NCBI RefSeq assembly: GCF_023156535.1
Contig: NZ_JALNMH010000007.1
Location: 1 to 64,000, forward strand
DNA length: 64,000 bases
Direction: 5' to 3'
Source of the DNA: Pseudomarimonas salicorniae
GTDB lineage: Bacteria; Pseudomonadota; Gammaproteobacteria; Xanthomonadales; Xanthomonadaceae
The notes under the pieces were generated by a model. It worked only from the letters and a program-made list of their open reading frames with translations. It made no database searches and was not told where the DNA came from. The stretch's first letter is position 1. The number at the start of each line of letters is the position of its first letter. Below, in pieces: positions 1-7,657 of this stretch. The translations under genes were made by a program, and so were the position numbers.

Positions 1-117
1 ACGGATAGAAGGTGGTCTCGACGCACACGGTCGAACGCCCGAACAGCAACCGCCACGCCAGACATCAGGAAAGCAAAGAAGCAAGCAACCAGAGGTTGAC
101 AGTGGACGGCACATAGA

Positions 118-210
118 AGGAGCACACATGGGCGCGACCGCGGCGCGGCGTATTCACCACAGACGGCGGCCAGAGCGAATCTCCGCGGTCGCGGCCATGT
201 CCGCTCCTAC
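118..210. repeat. R1 palindromic intergenic repeat, copy 1
   Basis: Near-palindrome with arms GCGCGACCGCGG (from 132) and CCGCGGTCGCGG (to 194), bounded by aaggagc and gctcctac. The interior (ttcaccacagac, ggccagagcg) matches the reverse complement of the copies near 25.8 and 40.6 kb, so this is the same REP-like family in opposite orientation. I see no gene in 1-300; outside this element the stretch shows no recognisable structure. Confidence 0.75.
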
Positions 211-300
211 GAAGAGCCCGCCCGATCGGGGTCGGTGGCGAATGTCCGGTTTGCGCCCGAACCTGCCTCCCGCCCGGGCCCCTGCAAGCTGGGCGGAGCG

Positions 301-951
301 CTAGCCTCGCTCCTTGCCGTCGACGATCACCACATCAGCCGCCCGGGCGGCGAAAAGGCCGACGGTGACCACGCCGACAATCTGGTTGATCGCCTTCTCC
401 AGCGCCACCGGGTCGACGATGCGCAGGTTGTGGACATCGAGTATCGCGTTGCCGTTGTCCGTGGTGACGCCATCGCGCCAGACCGGCTGCCCGCCCAGCG
501 CCACCAGCTGCCGGGCAACATAGGAACGGGCCATGGGAATGACCTCGACCGGCAGCGGGAATCCCCCGAGGATATCCACCTGCTTGGCGCCGTCGATCAC
601 GCAGACGAAGCGCTGGCTGCAGGCGGCAATGATCTTCTCGCGGGTCAGGGCCGCACCGCCGCCCTTGATCAGCCGGCGGTGCGGGTCGCACTCGTCGGCG
701 CCGTCGACGTAGAGCGGCAGGGTGCCGGTGGCGTTGAGGTCGAGCACGGGGATGCCGATCTGCTTGAGCAGGGCGGTGCTCTGCTCGGAGCTGGACACGG
801 CGCCTTCGATGCGGTCGCGAAAATCGGCCAGGCCCTCGATGAAGTACTTCACCGTCGAGCCGGTTCCGACGCCGACCACCGTGCCCTCTTCCACATAGCG
901 CAGGGCGCGCTCGGCCGATTGCTTCTTGAGTGCTTCGCGGGCATCCATCAT
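301..951 (-). CDS. rpiA: Ribose-5-phosphate isomerase A
   Basis: Interconverts ribose-5-phosphate and ribulose-5-phosphate in the cytoplasm, in the non-oxidative pentose phosphate pathway. The 216-residue product is close to the family length of about 219. It shows the phosphate-binding GVGTGSTV near residue 27, YVDGADE, and [11 protein letters not shown] with the catalytic acid and lysine. I chose the ATG at 951 because it overlaps the upstream stop as ATGA; a second ATG follows directly at 948. A longer reading frame upstream lies over the EVE gene and is not real. It is last in a fau-EVE-rpiA operon downstream of the 6S RNA. Confidence 0.96.
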   Translation of the reverse strand: MMDAREALKKQSAERALRYVEEGTVVGVGTGSTVKYFIEGLADFRDRIEGAVSSSEQSTALLKQIGIPVLDLNATGTLPLYVDGADECDPHRRLIKGGGAALTREKIIAACSQRFVCVIDGAKQVDILGGFPLPVEVIPMARSYVARQLVALGGQPVWRDGVTTDNGNAILDVHNLRIVDPVALEKAINQIVGVVTVGLFAARAADVVIVDGKERG

Positions 952-1409
952 GCGTTCTCCATCTTGAGGATCGTCTTCCACTGCGCGGCGCTCACCGGCA
1001 GCACCGACAGCCGGTTGCCGCGATTGAGGAGGGCGAAGTCGCCCAGCCGGCCGGCAGCGGCCTTCAGCTCGTCCAGCGTGATGCAGCGCGCGAACCTGCG
1101 CTCGAAGGCGATGTCGCGCAGCAGCCATCGCGGCGCGTCGGGGCTGCTCTTGGGATCATGGTAGTCACTCTCCGGATCGAACTGGGTCGGGTCCGGATAG
1201 GCTTCGCCCTTGACCCGGGCGATGCCGACGATGCCCGGCGGCTGGGTGTTGGAGTGGTAGAAGAGCACGCCATCGCCATCGCGCATGCCATCACGCATGA
1301 AGTTGCGCGCCTGGTAATTGCGCACGCCGGTCCAGGGCTCGACGCCAACCCGGGCCAGATCGTCGATCGAGAACTCCTCGGGCTCCGACTTCATCAACCA
1401 GTAGTTCAA
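948..1409 (-). CDS. EVE domain-containing protein
   Basis: A 153-residue protein that is essentially a single EVE domain, a PUA-like fold proposed to bind modified bases in nucleic acid. Visible family motifs are the N-terminal [12 protein letters not shown], then [11 protein letters not shown] and DGVLFYHSN. Related small EVE proteins resemble human THYN1. The stop overlaps the rpiA start by four bases, and fau lies 12 bases upstream, so the three genes should be co-transcribed. The family is clear; the ligand and cellular role are not known from sequence. Confidence 0.92.
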   Translation of the reverse strand: MNYWLMKSEPEEFSIDDLARVGVEPWTGVRNYQARNFMRDGMRDGDGVLFYHSNTQPPGIVGIARVKGEAYPDPTQFDPESDYHDPKSSPDAPRWLLRDIAFERRFARCITLDELKAAAGRLGDFALLNRGNRLSVLPVSAAQWKTILKMENA

Positions 1410-1421
1410 GCGACCTCCTTT

Positions 1422-1994
1422 TCAGTCCTGAGCGGGCTCGACCAGCCCTTTTTCCGTGGCAACAAGATCCAGTGGCACGTCCCAGTCGGCGGCCGGCAGC
1501 CGCTCCACCCGCTGGCAGGCGTAGCCGATGCCCACCAGGCGGGGCGCCCCGCGGTGCTGATGGCGGAATGCAAAGCTGCGATCGTAGTAGCCGCCGCCGG
1601 TACCCAGGCGATGCCCGCGGCCATCGAAGCCGAGCAGGGGCACCAGAACGTGGTCGAGCGCCTCGGGCTCGAGCAGGGACGAGGGCTGCAGGTCGGGCTC
1701 GGGAATGCCGAATCGATTCTGGACCAGCGCATCACCGGCGCGCCACGGCGCGAAACGCAGGCGCTTGCCGGGTTGCAGAACGGGCAGGCAATAAACGAAA
1801 TCCTGCGGGCCGCTTAGCAGCCCAAGCAGGGGCACCTCGCCGTCCACCGCCCAGTAGCCGGCGACATAGCCGCCGAGGCTGGGGCGGAGCGCATCGGCGA
1901 TCGCCTGCCCCGCGGCCATGCGGGCGCGGGCATCCAGCGCGTGACGGCGCGCGCGCAGCTCGGCGCGCAGCCCCTGTCGGGGATCGGTGGCCAT
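1422..1994 (-). CDS. fau: 5-formyltetrahydrofolate cyclo-ligase
   Basis: ATP-dependent conversion of 5-formyl-THF to 5,10-methenyl-THF, part of one-carbon metabolism. The 190 residues match the family. N-terminal LRARRHALDARARM fits the ATP-contacting arginine-rich segment, and FDGRGHRLGTGGGYYDRSF is the conserved C-terminal signature. It starts directly downstream of the 6S RNA found at 2011-2210. The same ssrS-ygfA linkage occurs in Escherichia coli, so the gene is probably read through from the 6S promoter. Confidence 0.95.
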   Translation of the reverse strand: MATDPRQGLRAELRARRHALDARARMAAGQAIADALRPSLGGYVAGYWAVDGEVPLLGLLSGPQDFVYCLPVLQPGKRLRFAPWRAGDALVQNRFGIPEPDLQPSSLLEPEALDHVLVPLLGFDGRGHRLGTGGGYYDRSFAFRHQHRGAPRLVGIGYACQRVERLPAADWDVPLDLVATEKGLVEPAQD

Positions 1995-2010
1995 GGCGTC
2001 CCGCTCGGGG

Positions 2011-2210
2011 AAAAAGGAAACGTCCTCCGCCGTGTCGTCGCCTGCGCTAACGACCTTGATCCCGAGGATCAGGTGGGAGAGCTCAACCGGCTTCGGGCTT
2101 CCCGCTCGTGGCGGACATGCACTCCGGCCGGGTTGTTGCGCCCCCGGGGTCGTTATTTAGGGTCAAGGCAAATGAAAGCGCAGGCTGTCGAACACGGCAG
2201 AAGACGCGCC
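2011..2210 (-). ncRNA. ssrS: 6S RNA
   Basis: Found by structure. On the minus strand the 5' arm CGTCTTCTGCCGTGTTCG (from 2206) pairs through G-U wobbles with the 3' arm CGACACGGCGGAGGACG (to about 2021). Inside it CCTGCGC pairs with GCGCAGG. A small hairpin TGATCC-TCG-GGATCA lies near the 3' side, like the TTGAACC/GGTTCAA hairpin of E. coli 6S, followed by a T-rich tail (2011-2015). Length is about 190-200 nt against 184 in E. coli, and the gene sits just upstream of fau as in other gammaproteobacteria. 6S RNA sequesters sigma-70 RNA polymerase by mimicking an open promoter. The exact ends are estimates. Confidence 0.9.
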
Positions 2211-2213
2211 TGA

Positions 2214-2219
2214 AGTGTA
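2214..2219 (-). promoter_or_regulatory. Extended -10 promoter of 6S RNA
   Basis: TACACT preceded by TG at the right spacing (TGcTACACT) reads on the minus strand and would start transcription near 2207, which is where the 6S closing stem begins. No good -35 is visible, consistent with an extended -10. The rest of 2220-2422 shows nothing else I can name. Confidence 0.6.
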
Positions 2220-2422
2220 GCAAGGCTGGGCCCGGACTGGCTGAACTGCGAGCGGGAATCGGGGCTCGGTTCACTGCCTGCGGAGGGCCTCGTCCGGCAC
2301 GCCATCCTCACCGATTCGAGAGCGCCTCGGAACGGGGAGCCCGGCAGCCTCCGGCCTTCGCAGCGCCTCGGCAGGCCCGTTCCGCCCGGGCAGCGCCGGG
2401 TTCGCCGCAGCCCCGTTCTGGT

Positions 2423-3385
2423 TCAGCCCGCCGCGTAGCTCTCCGTCGCCCGCACCAGCGCATCCACATTGCCAGGCTCGAAGGCCGAGTGGCCGGCGTC
2501 GGCAATGATCTCGAGCCGTGCCTCGGGCCAGGCCTGATGCAGCTCCCAGGCGCTCTGCAGCGGACAGACGACGTCGTAACGGCCGTGCACGATGGTGGCC
2601 GGGATCCTGCGGATCTTCCCGACGTCCCGCAGCAGCTGGTCCTCGACCTCGAAGAAGCCGCCGTTGACGAAGTAGTGGCATTCGATGCGGGCGAAGGCCA
2701 GGGCGAAATCGTCGGCCTCGTGCGCCGACATGAAGTTGGGATCCTGGTGCAGGAAGCTGGTCGCCGCCTCCCAGACCGACCAGGCCCGGGCGGCGCGCAC
2801 GCGCACGTCGCGGTCTTCCGAGGTCAGTCGCCGGTGGAAGGCCGAGATCAGATCGCCACGCTCGACCTCCGGAATGGGCGCGAGATAGCGCTGCCAGGCG
2901 TCGGGGAACAGGCGAGATGCGCCTTCCTGGTAGAACCATTCGAGCTCCCAGCGGCGCAGCATGAAGATACCGCGAAGCACCAGCTCGGTGGCGCGGTCGG
3001 GATGGGTCTGCGCGTAGGCCAGGGCCAGCGTCGATCCCCAGGAGCCGCCGAACACCTGCCAGCGCTCGATGCCGAGGTGCTGGCGCAGCCGTTCCATGTC
3101 GGCCACGAGATCCCAAGTGGTGTTGTCGACCAGGTCCGCGTGCGGCGTGGACCGTCCCGCGCCACGCTGATCGAACAGGATGATGCGGTAGCGAGCCGGG
3201 TCGTGGAAGCGACGCATGCCCGCGCTGCAGCCGCCGCCGGGGCCACCGTGAACCATCACGACCGGCTTGCCGCGCGGGTTTCCGCACTGTTCGTAATAGA
3301 GCGAGTGGCGCTCCGAGACCTGCAGCCGTCCGTGGTCGTAGGGCTCGATCTCGGGGAACAGCGTGCGGCGGGGGGCGTCGGCCAT
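2423..3385 (-). CDS. pip: Proline iminopeptidase (alpha/beta hydrolase, peptidase S33)
   Basis: Removes N-terminal proline from peptides; cytoplasmic, no signal peptide. The 320 residues match the family length. HGGPGGGCSAGM is the oxyanion-hole segment, GGSWGSTLALAYA carries the nucleophile Ser, and DAGHSAFE near the C-terminus carries the catalytic His. The start MADAPRRTLFPEIEPYDHG is typical of gammaproteobacterial Pip. It stands alone between the 6S RNA and the secreted-protein operon, on the same strand as both. Confidence 0.95.
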   Translation of the reverse strand: MADAPRRTLFPEIEPYDHGRLQVSERHSLYYEQCGNPRGKPVVMVHGGPGGGCSAGMRRFHDPARYRIILFDQRGAGRSTPHADLVDNTTWDLVADMERLRQHLGIERWQVFGGSWGSTLALAYAQTHPDRATELVLRGIFMLRRWELEWFYQEGASRLFPDAWQRYLAPIPEVERGDLISAFHRRLTSEDRDVRVRAARAWSVWEAATSFLHQDPNFMSAHEADDFALAFARIECHYFVNGGFFEVEDQLLRDVGKIRRIPATIVHGRYDVVCPLQSAWELHQAWPEARLEIIADAGHSAFEPGNVDALVRATESYAAG

Positions 3386-3497
3386 GCGGGGGCTCCTCGG
3401 TCTGGGGCGACCACTTTAGCCGCAGCCGGCGCGTCGGTCAGCCGGAGTCGGGCGCGGCGTACGGCGGAATGCGGGCTCGGGCAACCCCGCATAAGAG

Positions 3498-3519
3498 AAG
3501 GGGCGCCAAAGCGCCCCTT
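3498..3519 (-). terminator. Hairpin terminator after the secreted-protein operon
   Basis: AAGGGGCGC and GCGCCCCTT form a nine-pair stem around a four-base loop, 25 bases beyond the stop of the IPTL-like gene. The following tract (CTCTT on the minus strand) is only weakly T-rich, so termination may be partial. Confidence 0.6.
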
Positions 3520-3544
3520 CCGGATCACACTACGGGTTCAGCGA

Positions 3545-4945
3545 TCAGCCGTTGCGGCGGACCACCAGAACCAGGCCGCCCAGACCCAGGAACAGGCCGA
3601 TCAGGGCGAGCTGCGACCACAGCGACGAGGCCGGGATCACCGCAGGCGGAGTGAAGGTCGAGCCAGCCGGGGCCGAGGCGGTGAAGTTCAGCGTCTCGGA
3701 GCCGCCCGCGTCGGTGATGACGCAGGAGAACGCGCCCACGCTCGGCTGAGCCGCATCGGTCAGGGTGGCGAAGAAGCTCAGGTCAAGCGGGTCGGCCGAG
3801 CCGGTGACCGTCTGGTTCGCCGTGGTGCCCGGCGTGCCGCCCGTGAAGGCCAGGGTCAGGGTGCCGCTGGTCCGGGTGCAGGAGATGGTCGCCGAGCCGG
3901 AGCCCGCACCGCCGGTCGCGGTGAAGACCACCGAACCGCTGGCCGTCGAGCCGACCGAACCGCCGCCCACCGACACCGCACCGCCGGCCGGGCTGGCCGA
4001 GACGTCCGGAGTGGCCGGGGCCGGGGCGCAGGTCAGCGGCCACTGACGCTGAGTCGGTGTGCCGCCCGCATCGGTCTGGGTGCAGGTCAAGGTGCCCGAC
4101 GCATCCGAAGCCGGGATGGTGCAGGTCACGTTGAGGTTCTGCGTGGTCGGGTTGGAGCCGTTGAAGGTCAGGCTGGTCGGAGTGACCGAGTAGGACGAAG
4201 CACCCGGGCCGCTGATTCCGCAGCCGGTGACGGTGGCGGTGCCCTGGTTGCCCGAGGAAGTCACGGCAATCACCTCGGTGTCGGTCGAACCCACCGCACC
4301 GGGACCGAAGGCGATCGTGGTGCCGGCAGGAGGGGCGAACGACAGGGTGCGGTTGGCGGAGACCGTCACGGTCACGGTGCCATCGTTGGCCACCGGCGTG
4401 GCCGGGCTGTCATCACGCTGGGTATCGCTGGTGCGGTTGTAGGCCACGCAGCCATTCGCAGCCGGCGTCTGGGTGCCAGTGCAGTACGCGCCGAAAGCGA
4501 AAGTCGCGGTCTGCCCGTCAGTCGCGGTCGGGCTGATGCTGTAGACCACGCGCATGTTGTTCGACAGGGACGGCACGTCCGTCGCACTGGTGCGCGAAAT
4601 GGCATAGGTTGCAGACTGACCGGACTGCGAGCAGGCGATGTTGGTGCCCGCGGCAGTGCTGTAGTTGGTACCGTCGCAGTTGACGAAGGCACCGGTGCCG
4701 CCCGATGCATCGCGATCAAAGACCTGGAACTGCACCGTCGCGTCGACGATGACGTCATTGGGATCGGTGATGCTGATGCCGAAGCCGACCGCGCCGATAC
4801 CGGCGCGAGTCTCGTAGGTGATCAGAGTTGACTGGTTGGTGGCACCGGGAGACGGATTGGAACTGCCGGCATTGAGGGTTGCCGACGCGGCGCCGGCGAA
4901 ACCCATCAGCCCCAGGAAGCACAGGGCGAGCGCATTGTGTTTCAT
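3545..4945 (-). CDS. Secreted beta-sandwich protein with IPTL/exosortase-like C-terminal sorting signal
   Basis: A 466-residue exported protein. It has an N-terminal signal peptide (hydrophobic stretch ending ASA near residue 23), then Thr/Ser/Gly-rich repeated beta modules with paired Cys and recurring TDAGG motifs at roughly residues 180-430. The C-terminus is a proline segment, IPASSLW, a hydrophobic helix of about 20 residues and a terminal VVRRNG. That tripartite tail resembles IPTL-CTERM signals processed by exosortases, though the canonical IPTL box is not exact. Third gene of an operon after the dockerin-like and cohesin-like genes (53-base gap). Probably surface-anchored or shed; the binding function is not identifiable. 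Confidence 0.6.
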   Translation of the reverse strand: MKHNALALCFLGLMGFAGAASATLNAGSSNPSPGATNQSTLITYETRAGIGAVGFGISITDPNDVIVDATVQFQVFDRDASGGTGAFVNCDGTNYSTAAGTNIACSQSGQSATYAISRTSATDVPSLSNNMRVVYSISPTATDGQTATFAFGAYCTGTQTPAANGCVAYNRTSDTQRDDSPATPVANDGTVTVTVSANRTLSFAPPAGTTIAFGPGAVGSTDTEVIAVTSSGNQGTATVTGCGISGPGASSYSVTPTSLTFNGSNPTTQNLNVTCTIPASDASGTLTCTQTDAGGTPTQRQWPLTCAPAPATPDVSASPAGGAVSVGGGSVGSTASGSVVFTATGGAGSGSATISCTRTSGTLTLAFTGGTPGTTANQTVTGSADPLDLSFFATLTDAAQPSVGAFSCVITDAGGSETLNFTASAPAGSTFTPPAVIPASSLWSQLALIGLFLGLGGLVLVVRRNG

Positions 4946-4998
4946 TCTATAGACCCCTTTTCTGATGTCAGGCTGTTAAGCGAGAGGACGCGACCGCC

Positions 4999-5484
4999 TC
5001 AACGCTCCTGCTGAGAGCGCCGGGCCGAGTCGGCACCCTTGGGCGCGGAGAGTACCTCGGAAGGCACCGACTTTGCCATACCATCGTAGGCCTTCAACAC
5101 AAGCCCTTCCACTTCACCCGACTTGGCCACGCTCAGCGCGCCCGCGGGAAGCTGGATCCGCCCGAGCTTGGTCGAGGGCAGCGCGGCGTCCGGGTTAGTC
5201 GAGTAGACGACCGCCTTGAAGGTCAGGCCGTCGATATTGCACAGCGCTGCAAACCCGCGCGGCGCCTGGAGGCATTCCTCGGGCACCTTGGCTCCCTTGG
5301 CCGCTTCGCGGAGGGGCAGTTCGATCTGCAGGGACGACACCGCGCTGCTCGCATCGGAGACAAACTCGAAGTTCACACCGCCCTTGGCGTCGTACTCAGC
5401 GAGCAGGGAGGACTGCGCCATAGCGCCAGCGGAGAAGGCCGACAGAGCGGCAAGAGCGAGGAAACGGGACTTCTGGATACGCAT
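4999..5484 (-). CDS. Small secreted protein, possibly cohesin-like
   Basis: A 161-residue exported protein with a clear signal peptide (MRIQKSRFLALAALSAFSAG, cleaved near AMA). The mature part looks like one beta-sandwich. It opens LLAEYDAKGGVNFEF, has an SLQIELPL strand, and a central GLTFKAVVYSTNPDAALPS followed by LGRIQL. This last pattern resembles the 'valvyS...plp.G.igri' strand pair of cohesin domains. It lies 12 bases after a gene with a dockerin-like C-terminus, which is why I suggest a cohesin-like partner. The match is by eye and weak; it could be another immunoglobulin-like fold. Charged C-terminal tail (RRSQQER), no anchor. Confidence 0.45.
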   Translation of the reverse strand: MRIQKSRFLALAALSAFSAGAMAQSSLLAEYDAKGGVNFEFVSDASSAVSSLQIELPLREAAKGAKVPEECLQAPRGFAALCNIDGLTFKAVVYSTNPDAALPSTKLGRIQLPAGALSVAKSGEVEGLVLKAYDGMAKSVPSEVLSAPKGADSARRSQQER

Positions 5485-5496
5485 GTTCGTTTCTCC

Positions 5497-6369
5497 TTAC
5501 AGACCGACCGCAATGCGGGCAGTACAGCCAATGTCACCGGCGTCCACGCCGCCGCTTTCGTTGCAGTCGGCCGCGCCAAGGAACGACCCGGGAGACACTG
5601 CCTCGCGAGCCACCGCCGAGATGTCACCAGCGTCCACGCCGCCGGAGGTATTGGCGTCGGCGCGCAGGCGGAATCCGATGGCGCTGCTACCGCGGGAGGC
5701 TTCGAACTCGTCCACTGCGATGGTGCCGGTGGTGGGACCGACTGCACCCAGACGGGTGACGCGCACCCCGTTGCCGGTGGCATTGCCAGTACCGGTGCTG
5801 GTCGCGTTCACCAGAGGAATCGACTGACGCGCCTGGGACGGGCTGCCGCCGACACCGCCGCCGCCGCCGCCGCGCACCGCCAGAACTGCCGGCTGACCGA
5901 CGATTCGCGTGACTTCAACGCCATACCAGCGATTCGCCACGATGCCGGTGATCGGGGCGATCGTCGACCCCGGAACCGTGGCCGAGATGGAGCCGGACGG
6001 ATCGTAGGTCACCGTAATCACGGCCGTGCTGGCGCCGACGTCGGAATAGGACTGCATGACCGTCGCCGGGGCCGTCGACGAGGCATAGAAGTAGAAACGG
6101 GCGCGGTAGGTGGTCTCCGCCTGACCGTGGTCGACGGCGACATAGCTGTTACCACCCGCTGCTGCCTGCAGGCCGCAGAGGCCCATGTAGCGCGGCACGT
6201 TCCGTGTAGCGCTTCCCAGAGCGCCCTCAAGCGGGCCACCGGCCAGCGGCGAGCCGCTGCTGGTCGTCCAGGCGTCGATGGAGCAGGCCTGCGCGGAGCC
6301 GGCGCTCAGGCCGAGGGCCAGGGCCAGCGCGCCCAGCGACGCGATCTGTCGAAAACCGACGTTGTTCAT
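5497..6369 (-). CDS. Secreted protein with C-terminal dockerin-like domain
   Basis: A 290-residue exported protein. Signal peptide is residues 1-29 (ends SAQA-CS), followed by a beta-rich domain at about 30-225 with a Gly-rich loop (166-175). The C-terminal module holds two duplicated Ca2+-binding loops: DANTSGGVDAGD at 238-249 and DCNESGGVDAGD at 268-279. Each is followed by the F-hand-like I..vareAv / I.ctaRiAv helix, the hallmark of type I dockerins. First gene of a three-gene secreted operon. Dockerins are best known from clostridial cellulosomes, but scattered non-cellulosomal examples exist. No enzymatic domain is recognisable. Confidence 0.65.
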   Translation of the reverse strand: MNNVGFRQIASLGALALALGLSAGSAQACSIDAWTTSSGSPLAGGPLEGALGSATRNVPRYMGLCGLQAAAGGNSYVAVDHGQAETTYRARFYFYASSTAPATVMQSYSDVGASTAVITVTYDPSGSISATVPGSTIAPITGIVANRWYGVEVTRIVGQPAVLAVRGGGGGGVGGSPSQARQSIPLVNATSTGTGNATGNGVRVTRLGAVGPTTGTIAVDEFEASRGSSAIGFRLRADANTSGGVDAGDISAVAREAVSPGSFLGAADCNESGGVDAGDIGCTARIAVGL

Positions 6370-6456
6370 GGTGTCACTCCCAATGAGATCCGGATGCTCG
6401 CGCCTGCCGCCCGGGGAAACCTGCCTCGCAGGCGACGGGAAACGGCGCTCACCGGT

Positions 6457-6462
6457 ACTATA
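6457..6462 (-). promoter_or_regulatory. Candidate -10 of the dockerin operon, overlapping a divergent promoter
   Basis: TATAGT on the minus strand, about 90 bases upstream of the dockerin gene. The same bases read TACTAT on the plus strand, 10 bases before the ATG of the divergent glycosyltransferase, which would make that transcript nearly leaderless. The -35 regions are poor on both strands. Confidence 0.35.
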
Positions 6463-6470
6463 CGCAGGAC

Positions 6471-7244
6471 ATGAGCAGATCGTCCCACTCGCATTCCCGT
6501 CGCCGGCTCAGGGTTCTTCCCGGCGGCCGCTCGGTTGCGCGCACCCTCTTCGTCATCCCAGCGCGCGACGAGGAAGCCTCGATCGGCGCCCTGCTCGACC
6601 AGCTGGTCCCCCGCGTGGGCCCGCATGTGCTGGTGATCTCGGATGCCAGCACCGACGATACCGCCACCGTCGCCCGCCGTCACGGCGCGCGGGTGCTGGA
6701 ACTGCCGCTGCAGCTGGGCGCCTGGGGCGCGACGCAGGCCGGCCTGCGCTTTGCCCGCCGCCAGGGCTACCGGCAGGTGATCACCCTGGATGCCGACGGC
6801 CAGCACGAGCCGCTGTGCATCCCCGACCTGCAGCGGGCGCACCGCGAGCTGGGCGCCGATATCGTGATCGGCACCTTCCCGAACCGCCTGAGCCCGGCCC
6901 GCAAGCTCGCCTGGCGCTGGTTCCGCATGCTCTCAGGCCTGCGCGTGGAGGACCTGACCTCGGGCTTCCGCTGCTATGGATCGGAGGCGATCGACATCCT
7001 GTCCTCCAGCGAAGCCACCCTGCTCGACTACCAGGACGTCGGCGTCCTGCTGCTGGCCCGCCGGCACGGCCTGCGGGTGGCGGAAACACCTGTTAAGATG
7101 TATCCGCGGCGTGCTGGGCATTCCAGGGTGTTCGCATCCTGGATCACGGTCGGCTACTACATGGTCCAGACCACCCTGCTCTGCATCGCCCGGGTCGGCC
7201 GCTTCGGCGGCAGGCCCCTGCGCCATTACGAGGCCCGGATTTGA
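6471..7244 (+). CDS. Family 2 glycosyltransferase
   Basis: A 257-residue GT-A fold enzyme of the dolichol-phosphate-mannose-synthase/undecaprenyl-phosphate sugar transferase type. LFVIPARDEEASIGALLD is the nucleotide-binding N-terminus, ISDASTDDTATVA follows, and TLDADGQHEP gives the metal-binding DxD-like motif. No transmembrane tail, so it probably works at the inner membrane face with the DUF2304 partner encoded next. The stop overlaps the next start (ATTTGA). GT2-DUF2304 pairs are usual in polysaccharide loci; the sugar is unknown. Confidence 0.85.
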   Translation: MSRSSHSHSRRRLRVLPGGRSVARTLFVIPARDEEASIGALLDQLVPRVGPHVLVISDASTDDTATVARRHGARVLELPLQLGAWGATQAGLRFARRQGYRQVITLDADGQHEPLCIPDLQRAHRELGADIVIGTFPNRLSPARKLAWRWFRMLSGLRVEDLTSGFRCYGSEAIDILSSSEATLLDYQDVGVLLLARRHGLRVAETPVKMYPRRAGHSRVFASWITVGYYMVQTTLLCIARVGRFGGRPLRHYEARI

Positions 7245-7657
7245 CCCTGCCGCTGACCGCCGCCCTGCTGGGCACCCTGTTCGCCGGAAGCATCCTGCTG
7301 CTGGTCCGCCTCGGGCATCTGCACGGCGGCCAGGCGGCCTGGTGGCTGTTCGCGGCCTCGGTCGCCCTGCTGCTCGGCATCTTCCCGCAGTGGGTCGACC
7401 GGGTGGGCGCCGCCCTGGGCGTGTCCTACCCGCCGATCCTGCTGCTGGTGCTCGCCGTCCTGGCCACCCTGATCAAGCTGCTGGTCACCGATATCGAGCT
7501 GGCACGCAAGGAGCGCAGGCTGCGCAGGCTGACCCAGAAACTGGCGCTGATGGAGTACGAATTCGGCCATTCGCAGCAGGCCGACAGCCAGGAGCCCCCC
7601 CTCGAAGGGCGCCCGCGCCAGCCCCGGACCCCTCCGGCCCGCCGTGAGGCCGGCTGA
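7241..7657 (+). CDS. DUF2304 small membrane protein
   Basis: A 138-residue protein with three hydrophobic segments (about 5-22, 33-50, 64-80). A basic amphipathic stretch (ELARKERRLRRLTQKLALM) follows, then a polar Pro-rich tail. This is the DUF2304 pattern: a small membrane partner typically encoded beside GT2 enzymes. It starts at TTG 7241, overlapping the GT2 stop. Function is inferred from association: membrane recruitment or regulation of the glycosyltransferase. Confidence 0.75.
   Translation: MTLPLTAALLGTLFAGSILLLVRLGHLHGGQAAWWLFAASVALLLGIFPQWVDRVGAALGVSYPPILLLVLAVLATLIKLLVTDIELARKERRLRRLTQKLALMEYEFGHSQQADSQEPPLEGRPRQPRTPPARREAG

Noticed and set aside
2108-4831. 907-residue open frame on the plus strand
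   Set aside because: Antisense to pip and the IPTL-like gene; Arg/Gly/Ala-rich with no domain, typical of high-GC shadow frames.
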